Source of the DNA: Sedimentibacter sp.
GTDB taxonomy: Bacteria; Bacillota; Clostridia; Tissierellales; Sedimentibacteraceae
DNA length: 46,466 nucleotides
Direction: 5' to 3'
Assembly (NCBI GenBank): GCA_018436705.1
Contig: JAHDLA010000025.1
Span: 1 to 46,466 of the forward strand
Of this stretch, positions 7,286 through 15,912 are shown one piece after another (positions within the stretch are counted from its first letter, which is position 1; each line of letters opens with the position of its first letter). The notes under the pieces are model-generated. The model was not told the origin of the DNA. It worked only from the letters and a program-made list of their open reading frames with translations, and did no database searches. The position numbers and the translations under genes were made by a program.

Positions 7286-9289
7286 TTACACATTTATTTT
7301 ATATTTTTTCATTTTTCTCCACAATGTTGTCCTGCTTATACCCAGCTCATCTGCCGCCTTTTGTATTGACAGCTCATTACAAATAAGAGCATCCGTTATT
7401 TTTTCCATTTCCCATTTATTCAGATCATTTGCTACCAGCCCTTTTGGTGAATTTTCATCTTTTGAAGGGTGAACCTCACCCCCGCCACTTTGATCTATGG
7501 CAAGTACATCTATTATTAACTGATTAAAATTATATTGGCTTCCGTGATATTTCAACAAAACACAAACTCTCTCAATAAAGTTTTGTAATTCTCTTATATT
7601 GCCGTACCATTTATGCTCTTTGACCCTGTCCATTATCTGATAAAAAGCATCTATAACCTCAATTTGTTCTTTGCCCATATTTTTTTCAAAAAATAATTTG
7701 CTCAAAAGGAGTATATCTCCATCTCTGTCTCTTAATGGAGGAATATTTAAGTTCAGCACTCCTATTCTGTAATATAAATCCTCCCTGAACGCATTAGCTT
7801 TTATTGAGTCAATTAAATCCCTATTTGTTGCCGTTATTACTCTTACATCCACAGGCATTTTTTTCAGTGATCCGACCTTTCTTATTTCTTTTTCCTGCAG
7901 CACTCTCAGAAGCTGTGCCTGAATCTCAATCGGAATTTCTCCAATTTCATCCAAGAATATTGTTCCTTTGTGAGCCAATTCAAAAAGTCCTATCTTCCCG
8001 CCCTTTACAGCCCCCGTAAATGCACCTTCTACATAACCGAACAGTTCCGACTCCAAAAGATTCGATGATAAAGATGCACAGTTTATTGCAACAAAAGGTC
8101 CATTCTTTCTTTTGCTTAAATTGTGAATACTTTGGGCAAAAAGCTCTTTTCCCGTACCTGTTTCTCCCCGTATTAGAACCGTGGAATCTGAAGATGCATA
8201 GCTTTTTGCTATAGATATTGCACTCTTTAATTTCTTAGATTCGCCCTTAATATCTTCAAAATTATATTTTGCAACAAGGCCTTTTTCATGAAGACTTCTT
8301 CTTATCTTGTTTTCATTTTCCTGAATTACCTTCACATCCTGAAATGTTGCAACTACACCTTTGACATCACCATTTACTATTATCGGTATCCTATTTGTAG
8401 AAACCATAGTTCCGTTAATATTCATAAGCTGATTTAGTTCTTTTTCTCTCGAGTCAAGAGCCTGTATCATGTCAGTATTTCGTATAATTTGCTTTATGTT
8501 TTTGCCCACTGCATATCCCGGGCTTACGTTAATTATATTTTCTGCTATTGAGTTTATCACGTCTATTGTGCCTTTTTCATCAACGGCAATTATAGCATCA
8601 TGGGTGAAATTAAGGACTGCCTTGTATCTTTCAAGCTGAATTTTCAACTCGTTTTGCTTTTTTGATTCTTCCTTTTGTATTTCTAAAATTTGTTTTGCTG
8701 TATCAATTGCATTGTTTATTGTAGCCTCTGAATTTTCTAGGGTAATATGCCTGAGTTTATACTTATCTGCATATTTTTGCGTCATAACACCGCCAATTCC
8801 CAAAACAGAACCTTCTTCAATTGCTTGCTCTACAGCTTTCTTACAGTCACTGTCATTCTTAAAGGTATAAAATCTGGCATCTATATGGAGCATTCTGCAT
8901 ATACTCTTAACATCTTCTGCCATCTCGTCATATGAAAAAAAAGCTATAATTCCTTTTTCCTTCTCAGCAATCTCTATAGCTTCAATGTAATCTGACAATA
9001 ACACATTTATAGCAATTACAGGAATATTTAACTTAGCTTCTCGAAATGCTGCAGCAGTTCCTTTCCTGCTTATTAATACCATAGCCCCTTCATTTACAAG
9101 GTCTTTAGCCATCCTAACAGCATCATGAAGTACATCCTCCTTTGAAGCAGGCACAAATACATTTATGTCTTCATTTCTTTGCTTAATTATTTTCATAGTT
9201 CTCTGAGCAAGCTGCACAGTAGGTGCTATCATCGTAATTTCAGTAACCTTCTTGTTTTGTTTAGACAGGTTCTTTTCCAATTGTATCAA
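7286..9289 (-). CDS. Sigma-54 enhancer-binding regulator, PrpR N-terminal type
   Basis: This transcription activator for sigma-54 promoters has up to 667 residues. Domains in order are a PrpR-type sensory domain (about 20-195), a PAS domain (about 218-325), an AAA+ domain (about 345-580) with Walker A GETGTGKE (375-382), the sigma-54 contact loop GAFTGA (422-427) and Walker B FLDEIG (445-450), then a Fis-type helix-turn-helix at the C terminus. PrpR-type domains sense small molecules such as 2-methylcitrate. It lies just downstream of a transporter, CoA-transferase and lyase operon and is the likely activator of the promoter at 13264. TTG 9289 directly follows a stop; Met20 is an alternative start. 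An extended -10 (TGGTATAAT, TATAAT at 9374-9379 on the minus strand) suggests its own promoter. Confidence 0.9.
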   Translation of the reverse strand: MIQLEKNLSKQNKKVTEITMIAPTVQLAQRTMKIIKQRNEDINVFVPASKEDVLHDAVRMAKDLVNEGAMVLISRKGTAAAFREAKLNIPVIAINVLLSDYIEAIEIAEKEKGIIAFFSYDEMAEDVKSICRMLHIDARFYTFKNDSDCKKAVEQAIEEGSVLGIGGVMTQKYADKYKLRHITLENSEATINNAIDTAKQILEIQKEESKKQNELKIQLERYKAVLNFTHDAIIAVDEKGTIDVINSIAENIINVSPGYAVGKNIKQIIRNTDMIQALDSREKELNQLMNINGTMVSTNRIPIIVNGDVKGVVATFQDVKVIQENENKIRRSLHEKGLVAKYNFEDIKGESKKLKSAISIAKSYASSDSTVLIRGETGTGKELFAQSIHNLSKRKNGPFVAINCASLSSNLLESELFGYVEGAFTGAVKGGKIGLFELAHKGTIFLDEIGEIPIEIQAQLLRVLQEKEIRKVGSLKKMPVDVRVITATNRDLIDSIKANAFREDLYYRIGVLNLNIPPLRDRDGDILLLSKLFFEKNMGKEQIEVIDAFYQIMDRVKEHKWYGNIRELQNFIERVCVLLKYHGSQYNFNQLIIDVLAIDQSGGGEVHPSKDENSPKGLVANDLNKWEMEKITDALICNELSIQKAADELGISRTTLWRKMKKYKINV

Positions 9290-9437
9290 TCAAAAAACAT
9301 CCTTTCATTTTTTGTAAAATATTTATCAGCATAAGCTGGTTCAGATTTTGTTAGTCATAAAAATTATAATAATATTATACCATATGCACCAAAATATATA
9401 AGCCCCATCATTTTTTTCGTTTTTTACCAAAACAAGA

Positions 9438-9472
9438 AAATTGCGGATATTTATCTTGAATATCCGCAATTT
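9438..9472 (-). terminator. Terminator of the DASS/CoA-transferase/lyase operon
   Basis: A perfect 14-bp stem (9438-9451 with 9459-9472, 7-nt loop) starts just after the lyase stop codon. A T-rich tract follows on the minus strand. It separates the catabolic genes from the regulator gene downstream. Confidence 0.85.
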
Positions 9473-9475
9473 ATA

Positions 9476-10375
9476 TTAGTTAATGCATTGTGTTCCTTTT
9501 TGTATATTTACAATGTGTCCGCTGAAGTTTCCGGATATGATGCTTTTTTCATATTTTGCAGCTTCAATAAGTTTATCCACATCAATTCCAGTTTCATATC
9601 CCATGTCACTCAGCATATATGCCAAATCTTCTGTTGCTGTATTTCCTGAAGCTCCAGGTGCAAAAGGGCAGCCTCCCAATCCGCCGAGAGTAGATTGAAC
9701 CTTTGTTATCCCTGATTCAATAGCAGTCAATGTATTAACCATACCCATATTTCTTGTGTCATGAATATGCACTTGAAATTCTATTTCGGGAAATTTTTTT
9801 ACTGCTGCTGTTACAATTTCTCTTACCTGCTTCGGGTTGGCAATTCCAATTGTATCAGCCAAAGACATTTCCTTTACACCCATTTTTGCAATCCGGTCTA
9901 AAAACCTTAGAACCGTATCAGTTGAATACTTACCTTCAAACGGACATCCAAATGTTGTGGCAACATCTACGCAAACATCTAAATCCTTGTAGTTGTCCAT
10001 GATTGTCTTTAACTCAGCAAATGATTCGTCATGAGTTCTATTTATGTTTGCTTTATTGTGACTTGCACTCAGCGATACCACATATGATACTTTCCTAAGC
10101 CCTAATTCATAAGCTTTTCTTGCACCATAAAGATTTGGTACTAATGCAAAAAAATCGTAAGCCGGATATTTTTCCAACAGTATTTTTGTTATTTCGCCTG
10201 CATCTCTAAGCTGAGGGATTGCTTTAGGACTTACAAAGGACGTATGCTGCATTGACTTAACACCCGCCTCAATCAAATCATCAATAACTTTAAGCTTTGT
10301 CTCCACAGGTATATAGTCCTTAAGATTTTGAAATCCATCTCTTGGACCTACTTCTACAATTTGTACTTTATTCAT
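9476..10375 (-). CDS. Hydroxymethylglutaryl-CoA lyase-like enzyme
   Basis: This 299-residue TIM-barrel protein of the HMGL/DRE-TIM family is as long as HMG-CoA lyases. Conserved features are VEVGPRDGFQN (Arg12, Asp13), the metal ligands in QVHIHDTRN (His203, His205), and the catalytic cysteine in GGLGGCPFAPGASGN (Cys236). The reference reaction splits 3-hydroxy-3-methylglutaryl-CoA into acetyl-CoA and acetoacetate; relatives cleave other 3-hydroxyacyl-CoA substrates, so the substrate is not proven. A GGAG site precedes ATG 10375, 17 bp after the CoA-transferase stop. It is the last gene of the transporter operon. Confidence 0.88.
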   Translation of the reverse strand: MNKVQIVEVGPRDGFQNLKDYIPVETKLKVIDDLIEAGVKSMQHTSFVSPKAIPQLRDAGEITKILLEKYPAYDFFALVPNLYGARKAYELGLRKVSYVVSLSASHNKANINRTHDESFAELKTIMDNYKDLDVCVDVATTFGCPFEGKYSTDTVLRFLDRIAKMGVKEMSLADTIGIANPKQVREIVTAAVKKFPEIEFQVHIHDTRNMGMVNTLTAIESGITKVQSTLGGLGGCPFAPGASGNTATEDLAYMLSDMGYETGIDVDKLIEAAKYEKSIISGNFSGHIVNIQKGTQCIN

Positions 10376-10392
10376 AATATGCTCCTTTGTTG

Positions 10393-11586
10393 TTAAAATA
10401 CACCTTTGTCTATATATTCTTTAATTATTTCTTCGCTTAAGCCTATAAAGTCCTCGTACACATTAAAATTGTGCTGTCCAAGTGTTGGTGCAGGCGTTCT
10501 TATTTCAGCTTTTTTATCACTAAATTTTATATGCTCTCCAGTCAATGTGGTCTTCCCGGCTACAGGGTGTTCAACTTCGACGAACATTTCTCTGGCAACT
10601 GCTATGTGAGGGTCTTTAACAACTCTATCTATTGTATTTATCGGAGACGAAGGAACTCCTACATTTAATAACTTTTCAACTATTTCATCTACCTCAAATT
10701 TTTTTGTCCACTCTTCAATAATAGGCTTCAGTAACTCATGATTTTTAACTCTCAATGCATTTGTTGCAAATCTTTCGTCATTAACCAGTTCTTCTTGATT
10801 CATAGCTTCTGCCAAAAGCTTGTAAAGTTTGTCATTTCCACAGCCTATTATTACATCACCGTCCTTAGCATTAAATGAATCATAAGGATATGCAGATTCA
10901 TATCTGTTTCCTATTCTTTCTGGAATTCTTCCAGTTGCAAGATATATTTGAGTAATTATTTCCAATGAAGATACTACTGAATCAACCAAAGCAACATCAA
11001 CTTTTTGCCCTTCTCCGGTCTTTATTTTATTTACCACCGCAGCTAAAACACCTATTGCACATCCAAGTCCGCCTAATACATCTCCCATTGCTGTGCCTGT
11101 CCTTGTAGGCTGTCCTCCAGGCCATCCTGTTGTGCTCATCAGCCCACCCATTGCCTGTCCGATTATATCGTAACCTGCTCTTTGGCTGTATGGCCCGTAA
11201 TGTCCAAAACCACTTACACATCCGTATACAATTCCGGGGTTGATTTCTTTCAATGTTTCATAACCCAAACCAAGCTTTTCCATTGTACCAGGTCGGTAAT
11301 TTTCAATTACCACATCAGCTTTTTCAACCATCTTCTTAAAAACTTCTTTCCCCTCAGGTGCTTTTAGATTTAAAGTCACTCCAAGTTTATTCCTGTTTAA
11401 ATTCATGTAATACGCGCTTTCACCATTGATAAACGGGCCAAAAGCTCTGCTGTCGTCCCCCTTCTTAGGTTGCTCTATTTTATACACGGTAGCACCCATG
11501 TCAGCAAACATCATTCCGCAGTAAGGTCCTGCTAAAACTCTTGTCAGATCAAGTACTACTACACCGTCTAATATTCCTTTGCTCAT
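10393..11586 (-). CDS. Class III (CaiB/BaiF) CoA-transferase
   Basis: This 397-residue family III CoA-transferase moves CoA between carboxylic acids. Family features seen are DLTRVLAGPYCGMMFADMGA near the start, VVIENYRPGTMEKLGLGYE, and the catalytic aspartate in GYDIIGQAMGG. Such enzymes include formyl-CoA, carnitinyl-CoA and succinyl-CoA:glutarate/HMG transferases. Beside a lyase and a dicarboxylate carrier, it probably activates the imported acid. ATG 11586 is preferred to ATG 11607 because AAAGGAG lies eight bases before it. The first start region is duplicated, encoding MSKG twice within seven codons. Confidence 0.88.
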   Translation of the reverse strand: MSKGILDGVVVLDLTRVLAGPYCGMMFADMGATVYKIEQPKKGDDSRAFGPFINGESAYYMNLNRNKLGVTLNLKAPEGKEVFKKMVEKADVVIENYRPGTMEKLGLGYETLKEINPGIVYGCVSGFGHYGPYSQRAGYDIIGQAMGGLMSTTGWPGGQPTRTGTAMGDVLGGLGCAIGVLAAVVNKIKTGEGQKVDVALVDSVVSSLEIITQIYLATGRIPERIGNRYESAYPYDSFNAKDGDVIIGCGNDKLYKLLAEAMNQEELVNDERFATNALRVKNHELLKPIIEEWTKKFEVDEIVEKLLNVGVPSSPINTIDRVVKDPHIAVAREMFVEVEHPVAGKTTLTGEHIKFSDKKAEIRTPAPTLGQHNFNVYEDFIGLSEEIIKEYIDKGVF

Positions 11587-11681
11587 CTTTATTTCTCCTT
11601 TGCTCATCTTTCTGTCAATGATAACTATTGTACAAATTTTATTTTTTATTGATATTAAATTTTCTCTCTAATCTCAAGGCT

Positions 11682-11705
11682 ATGGAGCAGGTTCACCTGC
11701 TCCAT
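11682..11705. other. Intercistronic hairpin between carrier and CoA-transferase genes
   Basis: A perfect 10-bp GC-rich stem (11682-11691 with 11696-11705) closes a 4-nt loop in the gap between the DASS carrier and the CoA-transferase. It lacks a strong T tract on the minus strand, so it is more likely a processing or stability element, or a partial terminator, than a full stop. Confidence 0.65.
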
Positions 11706-11715
11706 GATTTATTTA

Positions 11716-13158
11716 TTACATTCCTACGCCCAATAAACCAAACGTTATAAAATACATTATAAGCGGGAATAAAACTAGTCCTATTATTTTTAATCCAAGG
11801 CCTGCCTTCATTAAGTCTGATATTTCAAATGCACCTGTACTGTAAGCAATTGCATTTGGAGGTGTTGAAGGCGGAAGCATGAATGCAAAGTTTGATGCAA
11901 TCATACAAGTCAGCATCAGCTGAAGCGGATCCATTCCTATTCCTTTTGCAATGCCTGCCAAGACAGGAAGGAAAGACGCAACAACAACTGCGTTTGTTGT
12001 AACTTCCGTAAGTATTGCAGTTACTAAACCTACTGTAATAATAATCACTATAGGCGACATACTGCTGAGTGCTCCTAGATTAGAGGCAACCCATTGTGCA
12101 ACACCGGCATCCGTAAATGCATTTCCCATAACCATGGAACCGCCTAACAGCAGCATTGTTCCCCATGGCGCTTCTGATAGTGCCTGCTTGCCTTCAAGAA
12201 GATATACTCCTTTTTTATAATCCACCGGAATAACCATTGTTGAAATTGCTATAGCTATTGCTATTGTTTCATCAGTAGCAAACGGTATATATACTTTCCA
12301 GAGAGAACGTGTAACCCAGCAAAGAACTGAAGCTGCAAAAACTACTGCTGTCAGCTTTTCTCCTTTGTTCATAGGTCCCAATGCCTCATATTCATTGTTT
12401 ACAACATCTATGTTTATATCTGCCATTTTGTCTGTTTTATAAAATTTACGAAGATAAATCCATACTACCGGAAGCATAATAGCTGTAAACGGAAGCCCTA
12501 TCTTCATCCATTCAAGGAAGCTGATCTCCAACCCAAGAGTTTCTTGAATTATACCTATTCCTGTAGGGTTGGTAGTTGTACCTATTACAGTAGCAATACC
12601 TCCCAAAGTAGCCGCAAACGGTATAGCAAGAACTAATGCTTTTTTAAACCCTCCGGTTATTTGATCACCCATTGTTGCGATTATTGATATTGCAACCGGC
12701 AGCATCATAGCCGTAGCGGTAGTATTTGACATCCACATTGATATAAATGCCGTTGCAAGTATAAATCCTAAAATAATTCTGCTTGGCTTACTTCCCACTT
12801 TTTTTACGATTCCAAGTGCCATTCTTCTGTGCAATCCCCATTTTTGCATTGCAGAAGCCAAAAATCCAACTCCCAGCACCAGATATACTGTCGGGTAAGC
12901 ATAATGCCTAAATAGTTCAATTTCGTTTTGACCCTTTGATCCTGTAATCCCCAGAAGCGGATACAGTAATATGGGTAATAACGCAGTCATTGGAATCGGT
13001 ATTGCCTCCGTCATCCAAAAAACTATCATCAGCACTGATACCGCCAATACTTTTTGACCTAAAACTGTCAGGCCTGCCGGAGCAGGCATTGCTAACAATA
13101 TAGCACTTAAAATAACTCCTGCTATAAGACCTATTTTCCTAACTTTAAATTCACCCAT
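11716..13158 (-). CDS. DASS-family (SLC13) sodium/dicarboxylate symporter
   Basis: This 480-residue integral membrane protein has 11 or more hydrophobic segments. It belongs to the divalent anion:sodium symporter family (CitT/SdcS/INDY). The paired SNT-type motifs are present: SNTTATAMMLPVAISI in the first half and TNAVVVASFLPVLAGIA in the second. Related carriers move succinate, malate, citrate or tartrate. It is the first gene after the sigma-54 promoter at 13264-13279, with a CoA-transferase and lyase behind it, so it probably imports the dicarboxylate these enzymes use. GGAGG precedes ATG 13158. Confidence 0.9.
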   Translation of the reverse strand: MGEFKVRKIGLIAGVILSAILLAMPAPAGLTVLGQKVLAVSVLMIVFWMTEAIPIPMTALLPILLYPLLGITGSKGQNEIELFRHYAYPTVYLVLGVGFLASAMQKWGLHRRMALGIVKKVGSKPSRIILGFILATAFISMWMSNTTATAMMLPVAISIIATMGDQITGGFKKALVLAIPFAATLGGIATVIGTTTNPTGIGIIQETLGLEISFLEWMKIGLPFTAIMLPVVWIYLRKFYKTDKMADINIDVVNNEYEALGPMNKGEKLTAVVFAASVLCWVTRSLWKVYIPFATDETIAIAIAISTMVIPVDYKKGVYLLEGKQALSEAPWGTMLLLGGSMVMGNAFTDAGVAQWVASNLGALSSMSPIVIIITVGLVTAILTEVTTNAVVVASFLPVLAGIAKGIGMDPLQLMLTCMIASNFAFMLPPSTPPNAIAYSTGAFEISDLMKAGLGLKIIGLVLFPLIMYFITFGLLGVGM

Positions 13159-13263
13159 TGAATCCTCCGTATTTTCTTATGTTATTAGTAAATAAATTTT
13201 AATAAGTTTTTTTATAAACACGCATTTATAAAGCTGTAGTACAAGCAAGTACAAAATATTATA

Positions 13264-13279
13264 AGCAAACCTCATGCCA
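13264..13279 (-). promoter_or_regulatory. Consensus sigma-54 promoter of the DASS operon
   Basis: The minus strand reads TGGCATGAGGTTTGCT, which matches the -24/-12 consensus TGGCAYRNNNNTTGCW at every defined position, with 10 bp between GG and GC. Transcription would start near 13253, about 95 bp before the carrier start codon. A sigma-54 activator gene lies at the other end of the same cluster. Confidence 0.85.
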
Positions 13280-13401
13280 ACGTAAATAATTATTTTTTAC
13301 ATTTCGATATATCATTGATTTTTCAACGAAAAATATTTTTAGAAAACATGTTTGATCTTTACAAAAGATTTTTTTAGGGAAAATAAAACAGTAAAAAAAC
13401 G

Positions 13402-13468
13402 CGGCGTTGTTTCATATCGTTTCTATCGCGTTTCATTATGTTTCATATATTTAGTCAATTTGTTTCAG
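13402..13468 (-). promoter_or_regulatory. Putative enhancer (UAS) with phased TGAAAC repeats
   Basis: On the minus strand TGAAAC-like units recur five times. On the plus strand they begin at 13409, 13419 (one mismatch), 13430, 13440 and 13462, so spacings are 10, 11, 10 and 22 bp, all on one face of the helix. An AACGC/GCGTT dyad sits beside them at about 13399-13409. The array lies about 150-215 bp upstream of the predicted start, the usual place for a sigma-54 activator site. Confidence 0.65.
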
Positions 13469-13492
13469 TCACCTATTGCAACCATAAAAAGC

Positions 13493-14221
13493 TTACTTAA
13501 ATTCAGACATGTTTTTTCTGTATCTGGCAGGAACAAATTGAAACTGCAAATTAAAATTCTTTCTCTCCTTGATTGCCATGTCTGTAAAATACTGCTTCCA
13601 CAACCCTTGAATCATTGCTTCGTCTTCAGAATATTCAATACTTTCTATATTAATGTTTTCCTTGATTTCCCATGTTTCATCAGCATATATTGCAGCTTTT
13701 TTTCTTTTCTCATCATAAATTAAGAATTTCTCAAATCTATATCTATCTGCAAAATGATCAACAACTAATAATAATACATCATTGTCGGGAGAAAATTTTG
13801 CAAAAAGAATTCCATCAATATCTGAAAAGCGTAAAATTCCAAGAAATCTATGAACCTCTCTGGTAACCTTAAGAGAAGCCTCTTTTATAGGAAGAACCTT
13901 ATCATGAGTATAGAAATTCATTGTGTTTTTACCATATTTAAAAGCAAATACTAAAAAATCAAGTATATAATTTTCTTTATTTTCCAAAAAAGACAAATAG
14001 CAATAATATATATCGACATATGCTTCTCTGGAAATTTTTTTCACTATGGATTCTGACACAATCGATGCCTTTGATATATCAGTTTCAATCACTTTGCTTT
14101 CATTCAGCATTGAATGCTGATATTTTGAAATTTCATATATTCCTGAGGCCGCCTCATTTTTATAATGATAATAGATACAGGTTAGCAATCCTTCAAAAGT
14201 CCCATCATATAAATAATCCAT
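13493..14221 (-). CDS. Putative DNA repair/modification protein of the DUF4130 type
   Basis: This 242-residue protein resembles the family TIGR03915 / DUF4130, almost always found beside the radical SAM protein encoded just upstream. Family features are YDGTFEGLLTCIY at the start, VVDHFADRYRFEKFLIYDEKRKKAAIY in the middle, and ALWKQYF-like and VPARYRKNM segments near the end. Its activity is not established; the family is assumed to act on DNA. The gap to the upstream gene is 7 bp and its AGGTG site overlaps that stop codon, so the two are co-translated. It shares the LexA-like promoter at 15518-15557. Confidence 0.82.
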   Translation of the reverse strand: MDYLYDGTFEGLLTCIYYHYKNEAASGIYEISKYQHSMLNESKVIETDISKASIVSESIVKKISREAYVDIYYCYLSFLENKENYILDFLVFAFKYGKNTMNFYTHDKVLPIKEASLKVTREVHRFLGILRFSDIDGILFAKFSPDNDVLLLVVDHFADRYRFEKFLIYDEKRKKAAIYADETWEIKENINIESIEYSEDEAMIQGLWKQYFTDMAIKERKNFNLQFQFVPARYRKNMSEFK

Positions 14222-14228
14222 AGTACAC

Positions 14229-15476
14229 CTATATTAAATCGTAAATTGAAAGCTGTTGTTGAACTTCCATTCTTCTCAGTTCCGTTTTTATAATCTCAGG
14301 ATCAAATTTAACATTTCCATAGTATTTTCCTTTAACAGTTATAAAATATTTTGCTCTTTTTAAAACTGTGCGCATTTTTTTTAGCGAATCATAGGACAGT
14401 TGCGCATTTTTCCTTTCTCTAACAATTTTTTGGGCACTCTTTACTCCAAGTCCGGGAATTCTCAGAAGTTCTTCGTAAGGAGCCTTATTAATTTCTAAGG
14501 GAAACCTGTTCAAATTTCTAAGTGCATACATCATTTTAGGATCGAAATCCAAATCGAGATTTTGGTCGGTTTCCGTAAATAATTCCTCACAATTAAAATA
14601 ATAAAAGCGCATGAGCCAATCTGCCTGATAAAGCCTGTGTTCTCTCAAAAGAGGTGGCATTGTGCTTATAGCCGGCAGATTGGGCGATGAAATCACAGGA
14701 ATGTAAGCAGAAAAGAAAACTCTCTTCATATTAAACCTACCATATAAATTCTGTGACAATCCAAGAATGGTTTTGTCGCTATCCGGAGTTGCCCCAATAA
14801 TCATTTGTGTGGACTGCCCTCCAGGCACAAATCTAGGTGTGCTGCGAAAAAATTTTTTATCTTCAATTGTGCGTGTTATTTCATTATTTATTACTGACAT
14901 AGGTTTAATAATATTCTCAATTTTTTTCTGAGGAGCAAGCGTTCTTAAACTTTTTTCTGTCGGAAGCTCTATATTAACACTCATTCTATCTGCCAGCATT
15001 CCTGCTTTTTGAACAAGTATTGGATCTGCTCCAGGAATAACCTTAACATGCACATAACCCCAAAAATTATATTTATATCTCAGTAGTTCCAAAACTTTAT
15101 ATATGTTTTCCATTGTATGGTCGGGACTTTTCTCCACAGCAGAACTTAAAAATAATCCTTCTATATAGTTTCTCCTGTAAAACTGAATTGTCAACTCAGC
15201 AACCTCTTCGGGTGTGAAAGTTGCTCTTTCAGTATTATTCGTCACCCTATTAAGACAGTAGCTGCAGTCATAGATGCAATCATTTGTAAGTAAAATCTTA
15301 AGCAGAGAAATACATCTGCCGTCTGACGACCAAGCATGGCATATACCGGCAGATGAAGCATTCCCGATTCCCCCTACTGTTTTATTCTTTCTTTCAACAC
15401 CGCTTGAAACACATGAAACATCATATTTTGCGGCATCTGACAATATTCTTAGTTTATTAAACAAGCTTTCATTCAT
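14229..15476 (-). CDS. Putative DNA modification/repair radical SAM protein
   Basis: This 415-residue radical SAM enzyme is of the TIGR03916 type. The cluster motif is Cys67-x3-Cys71-x2-Cys74 (CIYDCSYC), which binds a 4Fe-4S cluster that cleaves S-adenosylmethionine. A helix-hairpin-helix DNA-binding motif lies near the C terminus (about 333-355, EELLRIPGLGVKSAQKIVRER). This pairing of a radical core with HhH suggests chemistry on DNA, but no substrate is known to me. ATG 15476 has a GGTG site. It is the first gene of a two-gene operon with the DUF4130 protein, under a strong promoter overlapping a LexA-like box. Confidence 0.86.
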   Translation of the reverse strand: MNESLFNKLRILSDAAKYDVSCVSSGVERKNKTVGGIGNASSAGICHAWSSDGRCISLLKILLTNDCIYDCSYCLNRVTNNTERATFTPEEVAELTIQFYRRNYIEGLFLSSAVEKSPDHTMENIYKVLELLRYKYNFWGYVHVKVIPGADPILVQKAGMLADRMSVNIELPTEKSLRTLAPQKKIENIIKPMSVINNEITRTIEDKKFFRSTPRFVPGGQSTQMIIGATPDSDKTILGLSQNLYGRFNMKRVFFSAYIPVISSPNLPAISTMPPLLREHRLYQADWLMRFYYFNCEELFTETDQNLDLDFDPKMMYALRNLNRFPLEINKAPYEELLRIPGLGVKSAQKIVRERKNAQLSYDSLKKMRTVLKRAKYFITVKGKYYGNVKFDPEIIKTELRRMEVQQQLSIYDLI

Positions 15477-15517
15477 ATTTCACCACACACCTATTAATCA
15501 GTAAAGTAATTTACTCA

Positions 15518-15557
15518 ATAATACTACAATATGATTTGTTTGTCAAACATTTGTTCG
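15518..15557 (-). promoter_or_regulatory. Sigma-A promoter overlapped by a LexA-like SOS box
   Basis: On the minus strand TTGACA (15541-15546) and TATTAT (15518-15523) are separated by exactly 17 bp. The sequence CGAACAAATGTTTG (15544-15557) overlaps the -35 hexamer. It fits the Gram-positive LexA box CGAAC-N4-GTTCG with one mismatch. LexA bound there would block RNA polymerase. Confidence 0.72.
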
Positions 15558-15800
15558 AGTATTATTTGCTTGGTTTTGTTGTATATGCTGATGTATATAT
15601 CATTTGTTAAAGTATTATTTTATATAATAGTTATTTTATATTATATTTTGCATCACAAAATTATAATAAATGCTGAAATACAAGCATTGTGCCTCTAGGT
15701 CAAACACTTAGAATTTTGTAATAAACTTGTAATATTTATTCTCAGTTGATAATTGTGTAATATATTTGTCATATTTTCCAACTGTTCAAGTATTTGAGGG
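15558..15800. other. AT-rich intergenic region between divergent genes
   Basis: Between the radical SAM promoter and the CAP-protein promoter the DNA is very AT-rich, with several TTGTAATA-like words around 15715-15765. No ORF, RNA gene or strong repeat is seen. It probably holds upstream regulatory sequence for one or both genes. Confidence 0.5.
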
Positions 15801-15829
15801 TTACATTTCATAATTGTACATGCTATAAT
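15801..15829 (+). promoter_or_regulatory. Sigma-A promoter of the CAP-domain protein gene
   Basis: TTACAT (15801-15806) and TATAAT (15824-15829) are separated by 17 bp, with an extended -10 TG one base upstream of TATAAT. This predicts a 5' untranslated leader of about 75 nt before ATG 15913. Confidence 0.7.
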
Positions 15830-15912
15830 TTATTCATAACGAAAGGATAATATCAAAATAGATTACGTTCGTTAAGGATAGGGGTAATTATATAAAACAA
15901 AAGGAGAATATA

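Noticed and set aside
15541..15570. TTTGTTTGTCAAACA repeat as a separate operator in the CAP/radical SAM gap
   Set aside because: It is fully explained by the -35 hexamer and the LexA-like box that overlap there.
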